From contig DJSG01000063.1 in the NCBI GenBank assembly GCA_002440265.1, forward strand, positions 1 to 13,741: 13,741 nucleotides of DNA, given 5' to 3'. The translations under genes were made by a program, and so were the position numbers. This stretch comes from Bacteroidales bacterium UBA6340 (GTDB lineage Bacteria; Bacteroidota; Bacteroidia; Bacteroidales; Paludibacteraceae). Every line of letters starts with the position of its first letter. Within the stretch, counting starts at the first letter, position 1. This document shows positions 7,286-13,718 of the stretch, in pieces. The notes under the pieces were generated by a model that searched no databases, was not told the origin of the DNA, and was given only the letters and a program-made list of their open reading frames with translations.

Positions 7286-8560
7286 ATGGCACTTTTTGAC
7301 TTCTTACATATTCAGCGTCGCGAGGAGGCATCCTCAGGGAAAGAGCAGGGAAACGTCATGGAGAACAAGTCGTTGGACGTAGAGGGGAATATCACCTACG
7401 CCGACGGTTCGCGCTCATCGCTCACCGTACCTGCATTCTTCCACGGCGTGGAGATACGCGCCAACAAGATGGCGCAACTCGTCATGGAGTTTCAGCACAA
7501 AGGACGCGGAGGCAACTATGAGGTGGATATGAACCCGCTATTGGGCAGACGTATCAACTACCTGTTGCAGGTGGAGCCGAACCCGTACTCCAACTGGACG
7601 GACATGATGCGCGACATCGAAATCAACCGCCTGCTGATGGGCAATGCGTATATATTCGTGCAAAGAGACCTGCGGGAACGGATAGCCGCATTCTGGTTGT
7701 GCGATTCAGCAGTGTATGACCCCGTTACAGAGACCTACACTGTCTATTACAGGAAAGCGACATTACCCGTAGTACGGGAGAAAGTACCCGCCCGCAATAT
7801 CATTCACTTGCGCGGTACATTCACCTACGACGGGTTTACGGGCATCTCTATCCTGCAATTTGCGGCAAGCCGGCTAAACCTGTCCGCCACACAGGCGGCA
7901 ATGGTGATGGAGACCTACTCCAAGGGTGGTATGTACAAACTCTATGCGCAGCAGTCCGAGAAAGCGCAGATGGGCACGGGCAAGATAGGCGACAAACAAC
8001 TGAAGAACGCTGCCGACCAGATAGCCCAAGACCTGCCCAACAAGCAGGTGATAAGTATCCCGTCTACCGTGAGCGTAACGAATATCTCGCAGACGCTGCA
8101 GGCGATGGAGAATACCGCCAACAAAAGCCTTACAGACCGCGACCTGATGATGTTTCTGAACGTGCCGAAATCGTATATCGGCGACGACAGCAATGCCACC
8201 TACAAGAGTCCGGAGGCGAATGTGTTGCAGTTGCTCAGTGACACCATCCAGCCGAATATGTCGCAGATAGAGGACGAGTTCAACCGTAAGGTGTTGGGGT
8301 TCGATGACTTTGGCGAATATCGTTTCCATCTTTGCGAAAAAGCACTGTTCCGCTTGGACAGAAAGAGCCAAGGCGAATGGAATATGAACCGCTTGCAGAC
8401 GGGCGTGGTATCACCCAACGAGTTGCGTATCGAGCAGGAACTGCCGCACTACGCGGGCGGTGACGACCATTACGTATCGACCAACCTCGCCATTGCCGGT
8501 TCGCAGAAATTGAACGGAGCAGCCGTTCCTACACCCAACGAGAAAGGAGGTACTGAATGA
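7286..8560 (+). CDS. Portal protein, HK97-type phage portal family
   Basis: The portal forms the dodecameric vertex ring through which DNA is packaged and ejected. I place the start at ATG 7286 (MALFDFLHIQRREE), not 7256, because 7256 overlaps the upstream gene and portals of this family often begin M-x-L-F-D-F. The 424-aa product shows the family landmarks in order: VPAFFHGVEIRANKMAQL near 35-52, NPYSNWTDMMRDIEINRLLMGNAYIF near 100-125, LRGTFTYDGFTGISIL near 175-190, and DRDLMMFLNVPKSYIGD near 285-300, the usual F-x-V-P-x-x-x-x-G-D region. It overlaps the connector gene by four bases (ATGA). Here composition switches back to GC-rich, marking the start of the head module. Confidence 0.95.
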   Translation: MALFDFLHIQRREEASSGKEQGNVMENKSLDVEGNITYADGSRSSLTVPAFFHGVEIRANKMAQLVMEFQHKGRGGNYEVDMNPLLGRRINYLLQVEPNPYSNWTDMMRDIEINRLLMGNAYIFVQRDLRERIAAFWLCDSAVYDPVTETYTVYYRKATLPVVREKVPARNIIHLRGTFTYDGFTGISILQFAASRLNLSATQAAMVMETYSKGGMYKLYAQQSEKAQMGTGKIGDKQLKNAADQIAQDLPNKQVISIPSTVSVTNISQTLQAMENTANKSLTDRDLMMFLNVPKSYIGDDSNATYKSPEANVLQLLSDTIQPNMSQIEDEFNRKVLGFDDFGEYRFHLCEKALFRLDRKSQGEWNMNRLQTGVVSPNELRIEQELPHYAGGDDHYVSTNLAIAGSQKLNGAAVPTPNEKGGTE

Positions 8561-8856
8561 AAATCATAACCCTACAACTTATCAAGGCTAATTCACGTAT
8601 TGACGACAGTGCCGAGGACGAGTTGCTGCGCCAGATAGGCGATGCCGCCGAGGAGATGGCATTGCATATCATGGGAGACCGCACCGTGGACGACATACTC
8701 GACGAGTATGACGGACGGATGCCGGCCTCTATCAAACAAGCGTGCCTTATGATTGCAGAGCACCTCTACACCCACCGCTCGGCGGTGTCAAGCCAGACGC
8801 TGTCTGCCGTGCCCTACACGATAGACGCGATGTTGTACCCCTATATCCGCTACTGA
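8557..8856 (+). CDS. Head-tail connector protein, gp6-like adaptor
   Basis: The 99-aa protein has the all-helical make-up of HK97 gp6 / SPP1 gp15-type adaptors, which bind the portal ring. It begins with a sequence-specific strand (KIITLQLIKANSRID), followed by helices around DELLRQIGDAAEEMALHIMG and an Ala/Ile-rich helix (PASIKQACLMIAEHLYTHRS). It ends in VPYTIDAMLYPYIRY, the typical Y-x-I-x-x-L-L-x-P-Y-R ending of this family. The start overlaps the portal stop by four bases. The stop precedes the head-closure start by two bases. Confidence 0.88.
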   Translation: MKIITLQLIKANSRIDDSAEDELLRQIGDAAEEMALHIMGDRTVDDILDEYDGRMPASIKQACLMIAEHLYTHRSAVSSQTLSAVPYTIDAMLYPYIRY

Positions 8857-8858
8857 CG

Positions 8859-9191
8859 ATGTACTCTTCTGATTTTCTCAACCGACGTATCACAATACAC
8901 ACTCCTGGTGAGCGGATAGAATCCGAGTATGGCACCAAGCAACTGCCCGGGCAATCGTTTATGGTATGGGCTAACGTGGCAGATACCAAAGGCGTAGGGG
9001 CTATGCAAGAAGGAGCCGTGGAATCGTACACGCTGCACCTTGTCCGGACACGGTACAATGCCCGCATCAACAGCGACTGCGTTGTGGAGTGCGACGGGGT
9101 CAGGTTCCGTATCTTACCTGGCACCATCCAGCGTCGCAAGCGCGAGAACGAGTGCCAATTCAATATCCAAGAAATCATAGCAGGGCTGTAA
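8859..9191 (+). CDS. Head closure / head-tail adaptor protein
   Basis: The 110-aa beta-rich protein fits the SPP1 gp16-like head-closure family, which seals the packaged capsid and joins it to the tail. I choose ATG 8859, giving MYSSDFLNRRITIHTPGERI; the longer frame back to 8742 lies inside the connector gene and is unlikely. Typical elements are the opening L-N-x-R-I-T-I-x strand, W-A-N-V-A-D-T-K-G in the middle, the YTLHLVRTRYNARINSDCVV strand pair, and a final VRFRILPGTIQRRKRENECQ. It starts two bases after the connector gene and is followed by a 40-base gap containing a GGCTAACC core. Confidence 0.85.
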   Translation: MYSSDFLNRRITIHTPGERIESEYGTKQLPGQSFMVWANVADTKGVGAMQEGAVESYTLHLVRTRYNARINSDCVVECDGVRFRILPGTIQRRKRENECQFNIQEIIAGL

Positions 9192-9231
9192 CCACGCGGC
9201 TAACCCCTGCAACCAAACAGACGTATAGTGT

Positions 9232-9939
9232 ATGGAAACAACCAGTGAAAACAGATTGCGCTTCACTCCGACAGGAATGCAAGTGCGTGAAAACGAGAAC
9301 GGCGGCGAATCCCGCATTATTGAGGGGTGCGCCATCGTCTTCAACCGTGAGACGACATTGTGGGACGGGCATTGTACCCGTGTCCGCGAGATTATCGCTC
9401 CCTCCTGTATCGATGAGACATTCTTGCGCGAGCAGGATATAAAACTGAACATCATGCACGACCGCGCACAGACAATAGCCCGCCGGACCAAACAGGGAGA
9501 AGGCAAACTGCAGCTCAAACTGCACGAGGACGGCTTGTATATGTCGTGCGAACTGCCCGATACGGAGCAGAGCCGGCAAATCATCGCCAATATCCGCGAC
9601 AAGGTGTATGCGGGTATGTCCTTCGAGTTTATGGAGGGGGAGTTCAACGACCAAGTGACCACCTTGCCCGACGGGCGCGAGGACAGACTGCGCACTCAGA
9701 CAAAATTCAAGAAACTCACGGCTCTCACCATTGCGCTTGACCCCGCCTACGATGCCACCTCCATCGGTGCACGTGAGGGGTATGAGGCGCACGAGAACGA
9801 GGTGAAGCAACTGCGTGAGGCGGATTCTGCCGCAGGAGATGTTACCCGCCGTGAAAAGGAACGGGCAGAACAGGAAATCCGCCGGAGACAATACCGACAA
9901 ATGCAAATGCAGATGCGTATGCAGATGCGCAATATCTAA
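9232..9939 (+). CDS. Prohead maturation protease (HK97 family)
   Basis: This serine protease digests the scaffolding (delta) domain of the capsid protein inside the prohead. The 235-aa protein shows the family fold: an early IIEGCAIVFNRETTLWDG strand pair (29-46), LNIMHDRAQTIARR with the catalytic His at 76, LYMSCELPDT (102-111), then YAGMSFEF (126-133) with the probable nucleophile Ser130. LTALTIALDPAYDATSI (162-178) is the usual ending of the core. Residues 190-235 are a charged coiled tail, a likely capsid-targeting region removed by autolysis. The last 13 residues are a Met/Gln/Arg run (QMQMQMRMQMRNI). The gene lies between head closure and capsid, as in many Bacteroidetes prophages. Confidence 0.93.
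   Translation: METTSENRLRFTPTGMQVRENENGGESRIIEGCAIVFNRETTLWDGHCTRVREIIAPSCIDETFLREQDIKLNIMHDRAQTIARRTKQGEGKLQLKLHEDGLYMSCELPDTEQSRQIIANIRDKVYAGMSFEFMEGEFNDQVTTLPDGREDRLRTQTKFKKLTALTIALDPAYDATSIGAREGYEAHENEVKQLREADSAAGDVTRREKERAEQEIRRRQYRQMQMQMRMQMRNI
9899..9930 (+). repeat. In-frame hexanucleotide repeat at the protease C-terminus
   Basis: About five imperfect copies of ATGCAA / ATGCAG / ATGCGT follow one another, encoding alternating Met-Gln and Met-Arg. The unit is six bases, so copy-number changes would alter tail length without shifting the reading frame. Confidence 0.55.
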
Positions 9940-9959
9940 CCATATAAATTATATAATCT

Positions 9960-11210
9960 ATGGAAAAGAAAACCAAACAAGAACTCTTATCCCGCAACCG
10001 CGAGATACTGAGAATCACCAACGACTTCCAGAATCGGGAGTTGTCGGCAGAAGAAAAACAGCAGAACGAGGCACTGTGCCGCGAGTTCCAGCGCAACCTC
10101 GACGAGATTGCACTGCTCAACGAGGAGAGCAGAGAAGTGACAGTACCCCAAGACAAGGGTGTGCAGATGCGCGAGTTGCTGCAAGGAGCCCGCCGCGGAG
10201 AGGTTCGCGAGATTGTGATGGGTACAACCGCTGCGCCAGGTGCAGGACTCCACTCAGGTGCCGTGGATTTGACTATCAAAGACCTTGTGCCGAACTTGGA
10301 GGAAGGTACGGGGCTGCCGGCAGGTGCTACCATTCTCACGGGTGTAACGGGTGATGTCGTGTTCCCCACCGATGCATCCGATATGGAACTGACCGAGGCG
10401 GGTGAGGTAGCAGTGATTGACGACCAGACCGTTGACTTTGACAATGTAAAAGCAGCACCCGCCCGCGTTACGTTGTCCTGCGACATCAGCAACAAGTTGA
10501 TTGACAACCTGCACTTCAACATCCTTGCCTACATTCAGGGCAAGTTCAACAAGGCATGGCGCAAGTATCTTGCCACCAAGGTCTATTCGCAAGCGAATTT
10601 CGCCGGTATCAAAGGCGGCTTTGCCGGACTGACCAAGAGCGGCGACATCACCATCGGCGGTGCCAACACGGCAAAACAGATTCTGAAAGCCGTGGCCGCA
10701 TTTGTGGACAAAGGTTTTGACATCAACGGTCTGTGCCTCGTACTGGATGCCACCACCGAAGCCGTTCTCAAAGTAACGCCTGTTGCAGAAGGACAGGGCG
10801 GGTTCTGCATCCAAAACGGCAAACTGCTCGGTTACGACTATGTAGTAAGCCATCGTATCAATACCGCGCTTGGCGGCGATTCCAAAGTGGATGCTTCGCA
10901 CAACAGCGATACCACCAAACTGTTCCCAACAACGAAAAAGTATCTCGGTATCGGTTTCTTCCAGTACCTGCCCATCCAGCAGCACGGCGAAGTGCGCTTG
11001 TCGCTTGATGCGACCTCCAAAGCACAGCAGAAGAAAAACTGCGTAGGCATAGTATTCAACACCGAGGTATCGATTACCAACCTGTCGAACCACATCTACG
11101 ACGAGAACGGCAACAAAGTTTCGGCTTTTGCCGTGTACGAACTCGCCGACGCAACGGATGTTACCAAGGTGTCAGTTCAAGGTACGGTAAACACCCAAGC
11201 ACAATCCTAA
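9960..11210 (+). CDS. Major capsid protein, HK97 fold with N-terminal delta domain
   Basis: The 416-aa protein builds the icosahedral shell. Residues 1-80 are a charged coiled coil (KKTKQELLSRNREILRITND, AEEKQQNEALCREFQRNLDE), the built-in scaffold cut off by the neighbouring protease. The mature part probably begins near residues 80-100, since the HK97-like N-arm with LTIKDLVPNLEEGTG lies just beyond. The remainder has the family's typical segments: PTDASDMELTEAGEVAVIDD, CDISNKLIDNLHFNILAYIQ (spine helix region), the FCIQNGKLLGYDYVVSHRIN A-domain loop, and GIGFFQYLPIQQHGEVRLSL near the end. The last 20 residues (FAVYELADATDVTKVSVQGT) are a short C-terminal tail. The start ATG 9960 follows an AT-rich 20-base leader. 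Two hairpins follow the stop, consistent with independent control of this highly expressed gene. Confidence 0.95.
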   Translation: MEKKTKQELLSRNREILRITNDFQNRELSAEEKQQNEALCREFQRNLDEIALLNEESREVTVPQDKGVQMRELLQGARRGEVREIVMGTTAAPGAGLHSGAVDLTIKDLVPNLEEGTGLPAGATILTGVTGDVVFPTDASDMELTEAGEVAVIDDQTVDFDNVKAAPARVTLSCDISNKLIDNLHFNILAYIQGKFNKAWRKYLATKVYSQANFAGIKGGFAGLTKSGDITIGGANTAKQILKAVAAFVDKGFDINGLCLVLDATTEAVLKVTPVAEGQGGFCIQNGKLLGYDYVVSHRINTALGGDSKVDASHNSDTTKLFPTTKKYLGIGFFQYLPIQQHGEVRLSLDATSKAQQKKNCVGIVFNTEVSITNLSNHIYDENGNKVSAFAVYELADATDVTKVSVQGTVNTQAQS

Positions 11211-11233
11211 TCAGTCTCTGAGTCCTGATTAGG
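11206..11233 (+). terminator. Hairpin overlapping the capsid stop codon
   Basis: A perfect 9-bp stem, CCTAATCAG (11206-11214) with CTGATTAGG (11225-11233), has a 10-base loop and contains the TAA stop. No T tract follows directly, so it may stabilise the capsid mRNA or act with the next hairpin and not alone. Confidence 0.6.
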
Positions 11234-11236
11234 GAT

Positions 11237-11269
11237 GGAGTAGGGAGGAGGCGACAGCCCTCCCGCTCC
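11237..11269 (+). terminator. GC-rich hairpin after the capsid gene
   Basis: GGAG-TA-GGGAG-GA-GGC pairs with GCC-CTCCC-G-CTCC around a GACA loop, with small bulges, followed by TTTATC. The T tract is weak, so partial termination seems likely, giving more capsid mRNA than downstream tail mRNA. The remaining bases 11270-11299 are an A/C-rich leader for the next gene. Confidence 0.65.
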
Positions 11270-11299
11270 TTTATCAGAAACAACAACCCACTACACGAT

Positions 11300-11749
11300 A
11301 TGAGTTTGAGAATAGGCAGTGCATTCCTGGCGGCTCTCCGTGCCAACACCGACTTGCAAACTATGCTTGGAGGCATGGCAACGGCAGATGACGAGACCAC
11401 CTATACAGGGGCTCGCATATTCTATGTGGCACGTATGGAAGCCGACGAACAGCAAGACCGCATCCCCTACATCATCGTCATGCCGAAGGGTATCACCACC
11501 CAAGGCAACAAGGACAACTACGATGCAGAGGAAGTGGCGACTGTGGACGTGCTATGCGTGGCAACCGACGGCGAAAGCCTCGTAGAGTTGGCAGAGATGG
11601 TAAAGACGACCATTGATGACAGCCTGCAAGGAGATGAGACCTACCGCATCGACAACTTTGCTTTCAGCGCGTCCGCCGTTCAGTTCGACCCCGACAAGCC
11701 CTGTTTCTTCCAAACACTCACCTATCAGTGTAGTACAACAATCCGATAA
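11300..11749 (+). CDS. Tail terminator / tail completion protein
   Basis: The 149-aa protein sits between the capsid gene and the tail tube gene, where siphoviruses encode the tail completion protein (gp17/DUF3168-like) that caps the tube and docks it to the head. The sequence fits: an N-terminal helix (SLRIGSAFLAALRANTDLQ), ARIFYVARMEADEQQDRIPY, then IIVMPKG, a VDVLCVATDGESLVELAEMV strand-helix pair, and a C-terminal LTYQCSTTIR strand. The identification rests on position and fold-like pattern, not on a sharp motif. The stop is one base before the tail tube start. Confidence 0.75.
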   Translation: MSLRIGSAFLAALRANTDLQTMLGGMATADDETTYTGARIFYVARMEADEQQDRIPYIIVMPKGITTQGNKDNYDAEEVATVDVLCVATDGESLVELAEMVKTTIDDSLQGDETYRIDNFAFSASAVQFDPDKPCFFQTLTYQCSTTIR

Positions 11750-11750
11750 A

Positions 11751-12185
11751 ATGAAAGGACAAAATCTTCGATTTGCCATTCTTGCTAATGGACAAAGAAA
11801 ATACATTGCCGCCGCACTGTCTTTTGACCTCGATGTACAAGTTGACACCGAGGAGTCGAGCAACAAAGACGTTACAGGCGGCTACAAGACCTACGAGGCA
11901 GGGCTGATTGGCTGGTCCGGCAGCGGGCAAGCCAACTATGTGAACGATGCCACCGACACAACAGCGATGCAGGCTGACGATATGTTCATGCAGGTGGGGA
12001 AAAGGGTAAGTGTCACTTTTGACATGACAACCGGTGAGAAAAACAGAGACAACCAAACAGGGAAATACCACGGCTATGCCATTATTACCAGTTGGAAAGT
12101 CAGCGCACAGAACGGCTCAAAAGTCAACTACGATTTCTCTTTTCAAGGTTCAGGACCTCTGGAAACGTACAGCACTGAGCATTGA
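11751..12185 (+). CDS. Major tail tube protein (TP901-1-like)
   Basis: The 144-aa product would form the stacked rings of the non-contractile tail tube. I use ATG 11751 (MKGQNLRFAILANGQRKYIA); the longer frame from 11613 overlaps the previous gene. It shows the TP901-1-type pattern: M-x-G-x-N-L, an early Asn-Gly turn, S-F-D-L-D-V-Q-V-D-T, GLIGWSGSGQANYV, VTFDM in the middle, GYAIITSWKVSAQNGSKVNY, and FSFQGSGPLE near the end. It is shorter than the paralogue at 6568, which has an extra C-terminal domain. Normally this gene is followed by tail-assembly chaperones and the tape measure. Here it is the last structural gene, followed by a hairpin and the convergent integrase. Confidence 0.85.
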   Translation: MKGQNLRFAILANGQRKYIAAALSFDLDVQVDTEESSNKDVTGGYKTYEAGLIGWSGSGQANYVNDATDTTAMQADDMFMQVGKRVSVTFDMTTGEKNRDNQTGKYHGYAIITSWKVSAQNGSKVNYDFSFQGSGPLETYSTEH

Positions 12186-12209
12186 TGCCATGCTGCCTGA
12201 TGTTACAGT

Positions 12210-12246
12210 CAACAGCGGGGACGGAGCAATTCCGCACCCGCTGTTG
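12210..12246. terminator. Hairpin between convergent tail-tube and integrase genes
   Basis: A perfect 10-bp outer stem, CAACAGCGGG (12210-12219) with CCCGCTGTTG (12237-12246), and an inner CGGA/TCCG stem enclose a GCAAT loop. It lies 25 bases after the tail-tube stop and could stop transcripts from either side. There is no long T tract in either direction. A 30-codon frame (12190-12282) overlaps it; the hairpin makes that frame unlikely to be a gene. Confidence 0.7.
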
Positions 12247-12283
12247 TATTCTAACAGAGAGCACTGGTCAACAAACCTATAAC

Positions 12284-12309
12284 CAACCACCAACAAAATA
12301 GGTACAATT
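12284..12309 (+). repeat. Direct repeat copy 2 (26 bp), partner at 1138-1163
   Basis: The sequence CAACCACCAACAAAAT, then A, then GGTACAATT matches copy 1 at 25 of 26 positions. Its right end overlaps the first two bases of the integrase stop codon on the opposite strand (12308-12310). It is preceded by AACCTATAAC, a string also found just before the tape-measure gene (2205-2212 region). It may be an att-like, leader or recombination sequence. Confidence 0.75.
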
Positions 12310-13570
12310 ACACCATGTAAATGGCATCTATCACTGCTCTATTCGCGCGAGCGGTACGCGCCCAATCATAGTCTTCGTAGTGCAGGTTCTTTACGGATTG
12401 GTCTTTGTGCCCCATTGATTTATCAATAACCCTGTCGGATATATCCAATGACCCCGCAATGGAAGCCCATGTTCTGCGTATTTTAGCCAGCGTAACCTTT
12501 ATGCCGATACGCTGTCCTATGTCGTCTAATTGCTTTGTAACTCTGCGCTGAAATGTTGAGAAATTCTGCCCTCCCTCACAAAAGCGCACCAAACGTTTCT
12601 CTCCGGACCATCGGTCAAGCAATATCTGCAACTCTGGCTCCACACGAATATGCACAGGGCGTAAACTGGCACCACTGATTTTGTGCCTTACAAACACTAT
12701 CTCCCCGTTCACAGGCTTTTGCATATCGCATATATCCATTAGGTTTGCCCCGCACAGATACAAACTCATCAAAGCCACATCACGCGCCTTACTCCATCCA
12801 TCGTGCCCTGTTAGGTCCGCTTGTATGAATCGCCGAAGTTCTTCCTTGGTGAGCGTTTCTATTTCATAGTCCGGGATAGCACGTATTTGGTAGTCAAAGA
12901 ACGGGTCGCCATCACGCCCGATGATGTGCATACGCTCTGCCTCCCGATATGCCGCACGTATATAACTGAACACCATGTGCACTGTCGAATCGCCTCTGCC
13001 CGTCGTCCTCAGATACTGCTCCAAGTTCACAAGCCATTCGTATGTAATATCAGAGAACAGCAACATATTATTGCCGCATTGTTTGACATAGTTGTACAAA
13101 ACACGCCACACGTAGGCGTAGCTCTGCCGCGTCTTATCCATGGAACGAGCCTGTCCATACTTATCAAAGGCATCCAAGAAATCTGCATTGCCATCCTGTC
13201 TGCGTATGCTACTCGCTGGCGTATGTTTCTTATTGGATGCCGACTGACCGTTGCCATGTCTGCCCATAATGGCATCGCGTATGTCGTTGGCTGACATTTG
13301 CAAGTAGGCTTCACGGTCGGCTTGCTCTATCTGGAACAACCCCTCCTCGAACCTGCGAATTTGCGCTGCCAGTGCTTCACGTTTCTGTTTGTAGTTATAT
13401 GCCTTGGGATTGATAGCCTCATAGAGCACTCCTTTGATGAAGAACTTCGGCTCTACGCGAATGCCTGTGTTTATGAAAGCATTGCTTTGTCGTGCACAAA
13501 TCCGGATTCGGATATTTGCCATTCCGTCCTTAAGACTGCGATTGTCAAGATTCAGTTTTATGGTTGCCAT
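12308..13570 (-). CDS. int: Tyrosine recombinase / phage integrase, Bacteroidetes type
   Basis: The 420-aa enzyme would integrate and excise the element by site-specific recombination. Residues 1-100 form the N-terminal arm-binding part typical of Bacteroidetes integrases (ATIKLNLDNRSLKDGMANIR). Residues 130-230 form the SAM-like core-binding domain. The catalytic domain runs from about 240. Visible elements are ARDVALMSLYLCGANLMDI (262-280), RHKISGASLRPVHI (295-308) with the beta-strand Lys297, AKIRRTWASIAG (362-373) with Arg365, MGHKDQS (386-392) with His388, and the likely nucleophile Tyr398 (or Tyr401). The usual first Arg position is Asn276, as in other GxN-x-x-D-type Bacteroidetes enzymes, and the His of HxxR is Ala362, so the site is divergent. 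The gene is convergent with the structural operon; upstream lie a palindrome, repeats and a possible promoter. Confidence 0.93.
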   Translation of the reverse strand: MATIKLNLDNRSLKDGMANIRIRICARQSNAFINTGIRVEPKFFIKGVLYEAINPKAYNYKQKREALAAQIRRFEEGLFQIEQADREAYLQMSANDIRDAIMGRHGNGQSASNKKHTPASSIRRQDGNADFLDAFDKYGQARSMDKTRQSYAYVWRVLYNYVKQCGNNMLLFSDITYEWLVNLEQYLRTTGRGDSTVHMVFSYIRAAYREAERMHIIGRDGDPFFDYQIRAIPDYEIETLTKEELRRFIQADLTGHDGWSKARDVALMSLYLCGANLMDICDMQKPVNGEIVFVRHKISGASLRPVHIRVEPELQILLDRWSGEKRLVRFCEGGQNFSTFQRRVTKQLDDIGQRIGIKVTLAKIRRTWASIAGSLDISDRVIDKSMGHKDQSVKNLHYEDYDWARTARANRAVIDAIYMV

Positions 13571-13597
13571 GATGTTTTTGTTTCTTAGGTTGGCTCT

Positions 13598-13629
13598 CTT
13601 GCAACAAAGCCAATTGGCTTTGTTGCAAG
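13598..13629. repeat. Perfect 32-bp palindrome upstream of the integrase
   Basis: CTTGCAACAAAGCCAA (13598-13613) is followed directly by its exact reverse complement (13614-13629). It lies 28 bases upstream of the integrase start. Two 12-bp arms around an 8-bp centre (CCAATTGG) have the dimensions of a tyrosine-recombinase core site, though its centre is symmetric. It could also be a repressor operator or a hairpin in the integrase leader. Confidence 0.85.
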
Positions 13630-13640
13630 CAAATTTTGCC

Positions 13641-13673
13641 TTGTTACAATTTTGTTACGAACTTGTTACGGAA
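13641..13673. repeat. Three phased TTGTTAC direct repeats (11-bp period)
   Basis: TTGTTAC occurs at 13641-13647, 13652-13658 and 13663-13669, exactly 11 bases apart, about one helical turn. This places the same face of DNA toward a protein. A related TTGTTGC occurs inside the palindrome. They may be integrase arm-type sites or an operator for an autoregulator. Confidence 0.7.
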
Positions 13674-13700
13674 ATTTATGTGTTTTATGGGTCAAACAAT
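13671..13700 (-). promoter_or_regulatory. Candidate Bacteroides-type promoter for the integrase
   Basis: Read on the - strand, ATTG (13700-13697) is followed after 18 bases by TAAATTTC (13678-13671). This is close to the Bacteroides consensus TTTG, a 19-21 base spacer, then TAnnTTTG. One base differs in the -33 box and one in the -7 box. The phased repeats and palindrome would lie at and after the transcription start, fitting feedback control. Identified by eye only. Confidence 0.35.
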
Positions 13701-13718
13701 GGATTTACTGACTTAATT

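Noticed and set aside
10254..11093. 279-codon open frame on the - strand
   Set aside because: It is exactly antisense to the major capsid gene, whose identity is secure; its composition is shadow-like.
12190..12282. 30-codon frame after the tail tube gene
   Set aside because: It runs through the strong hairpin between convergent genes and has no family resemblance; kept only as a note in the terminator entry.
1138..12309. The 26-bp repeats as attL/attR of an 11-kb prophage
   Set aside because: The integrase lies just outside the interval and the interval lacks terminase and lysogeny genes, so simple prophage ends are unlikely; other explanations are kept open.
13598..13673. CRISPR array or tandem-repeat array near the right end
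   Set aside because: The repeats are only 7 bases with 4-base gaps; there are no spacers of CRISPR length and no cas genes.
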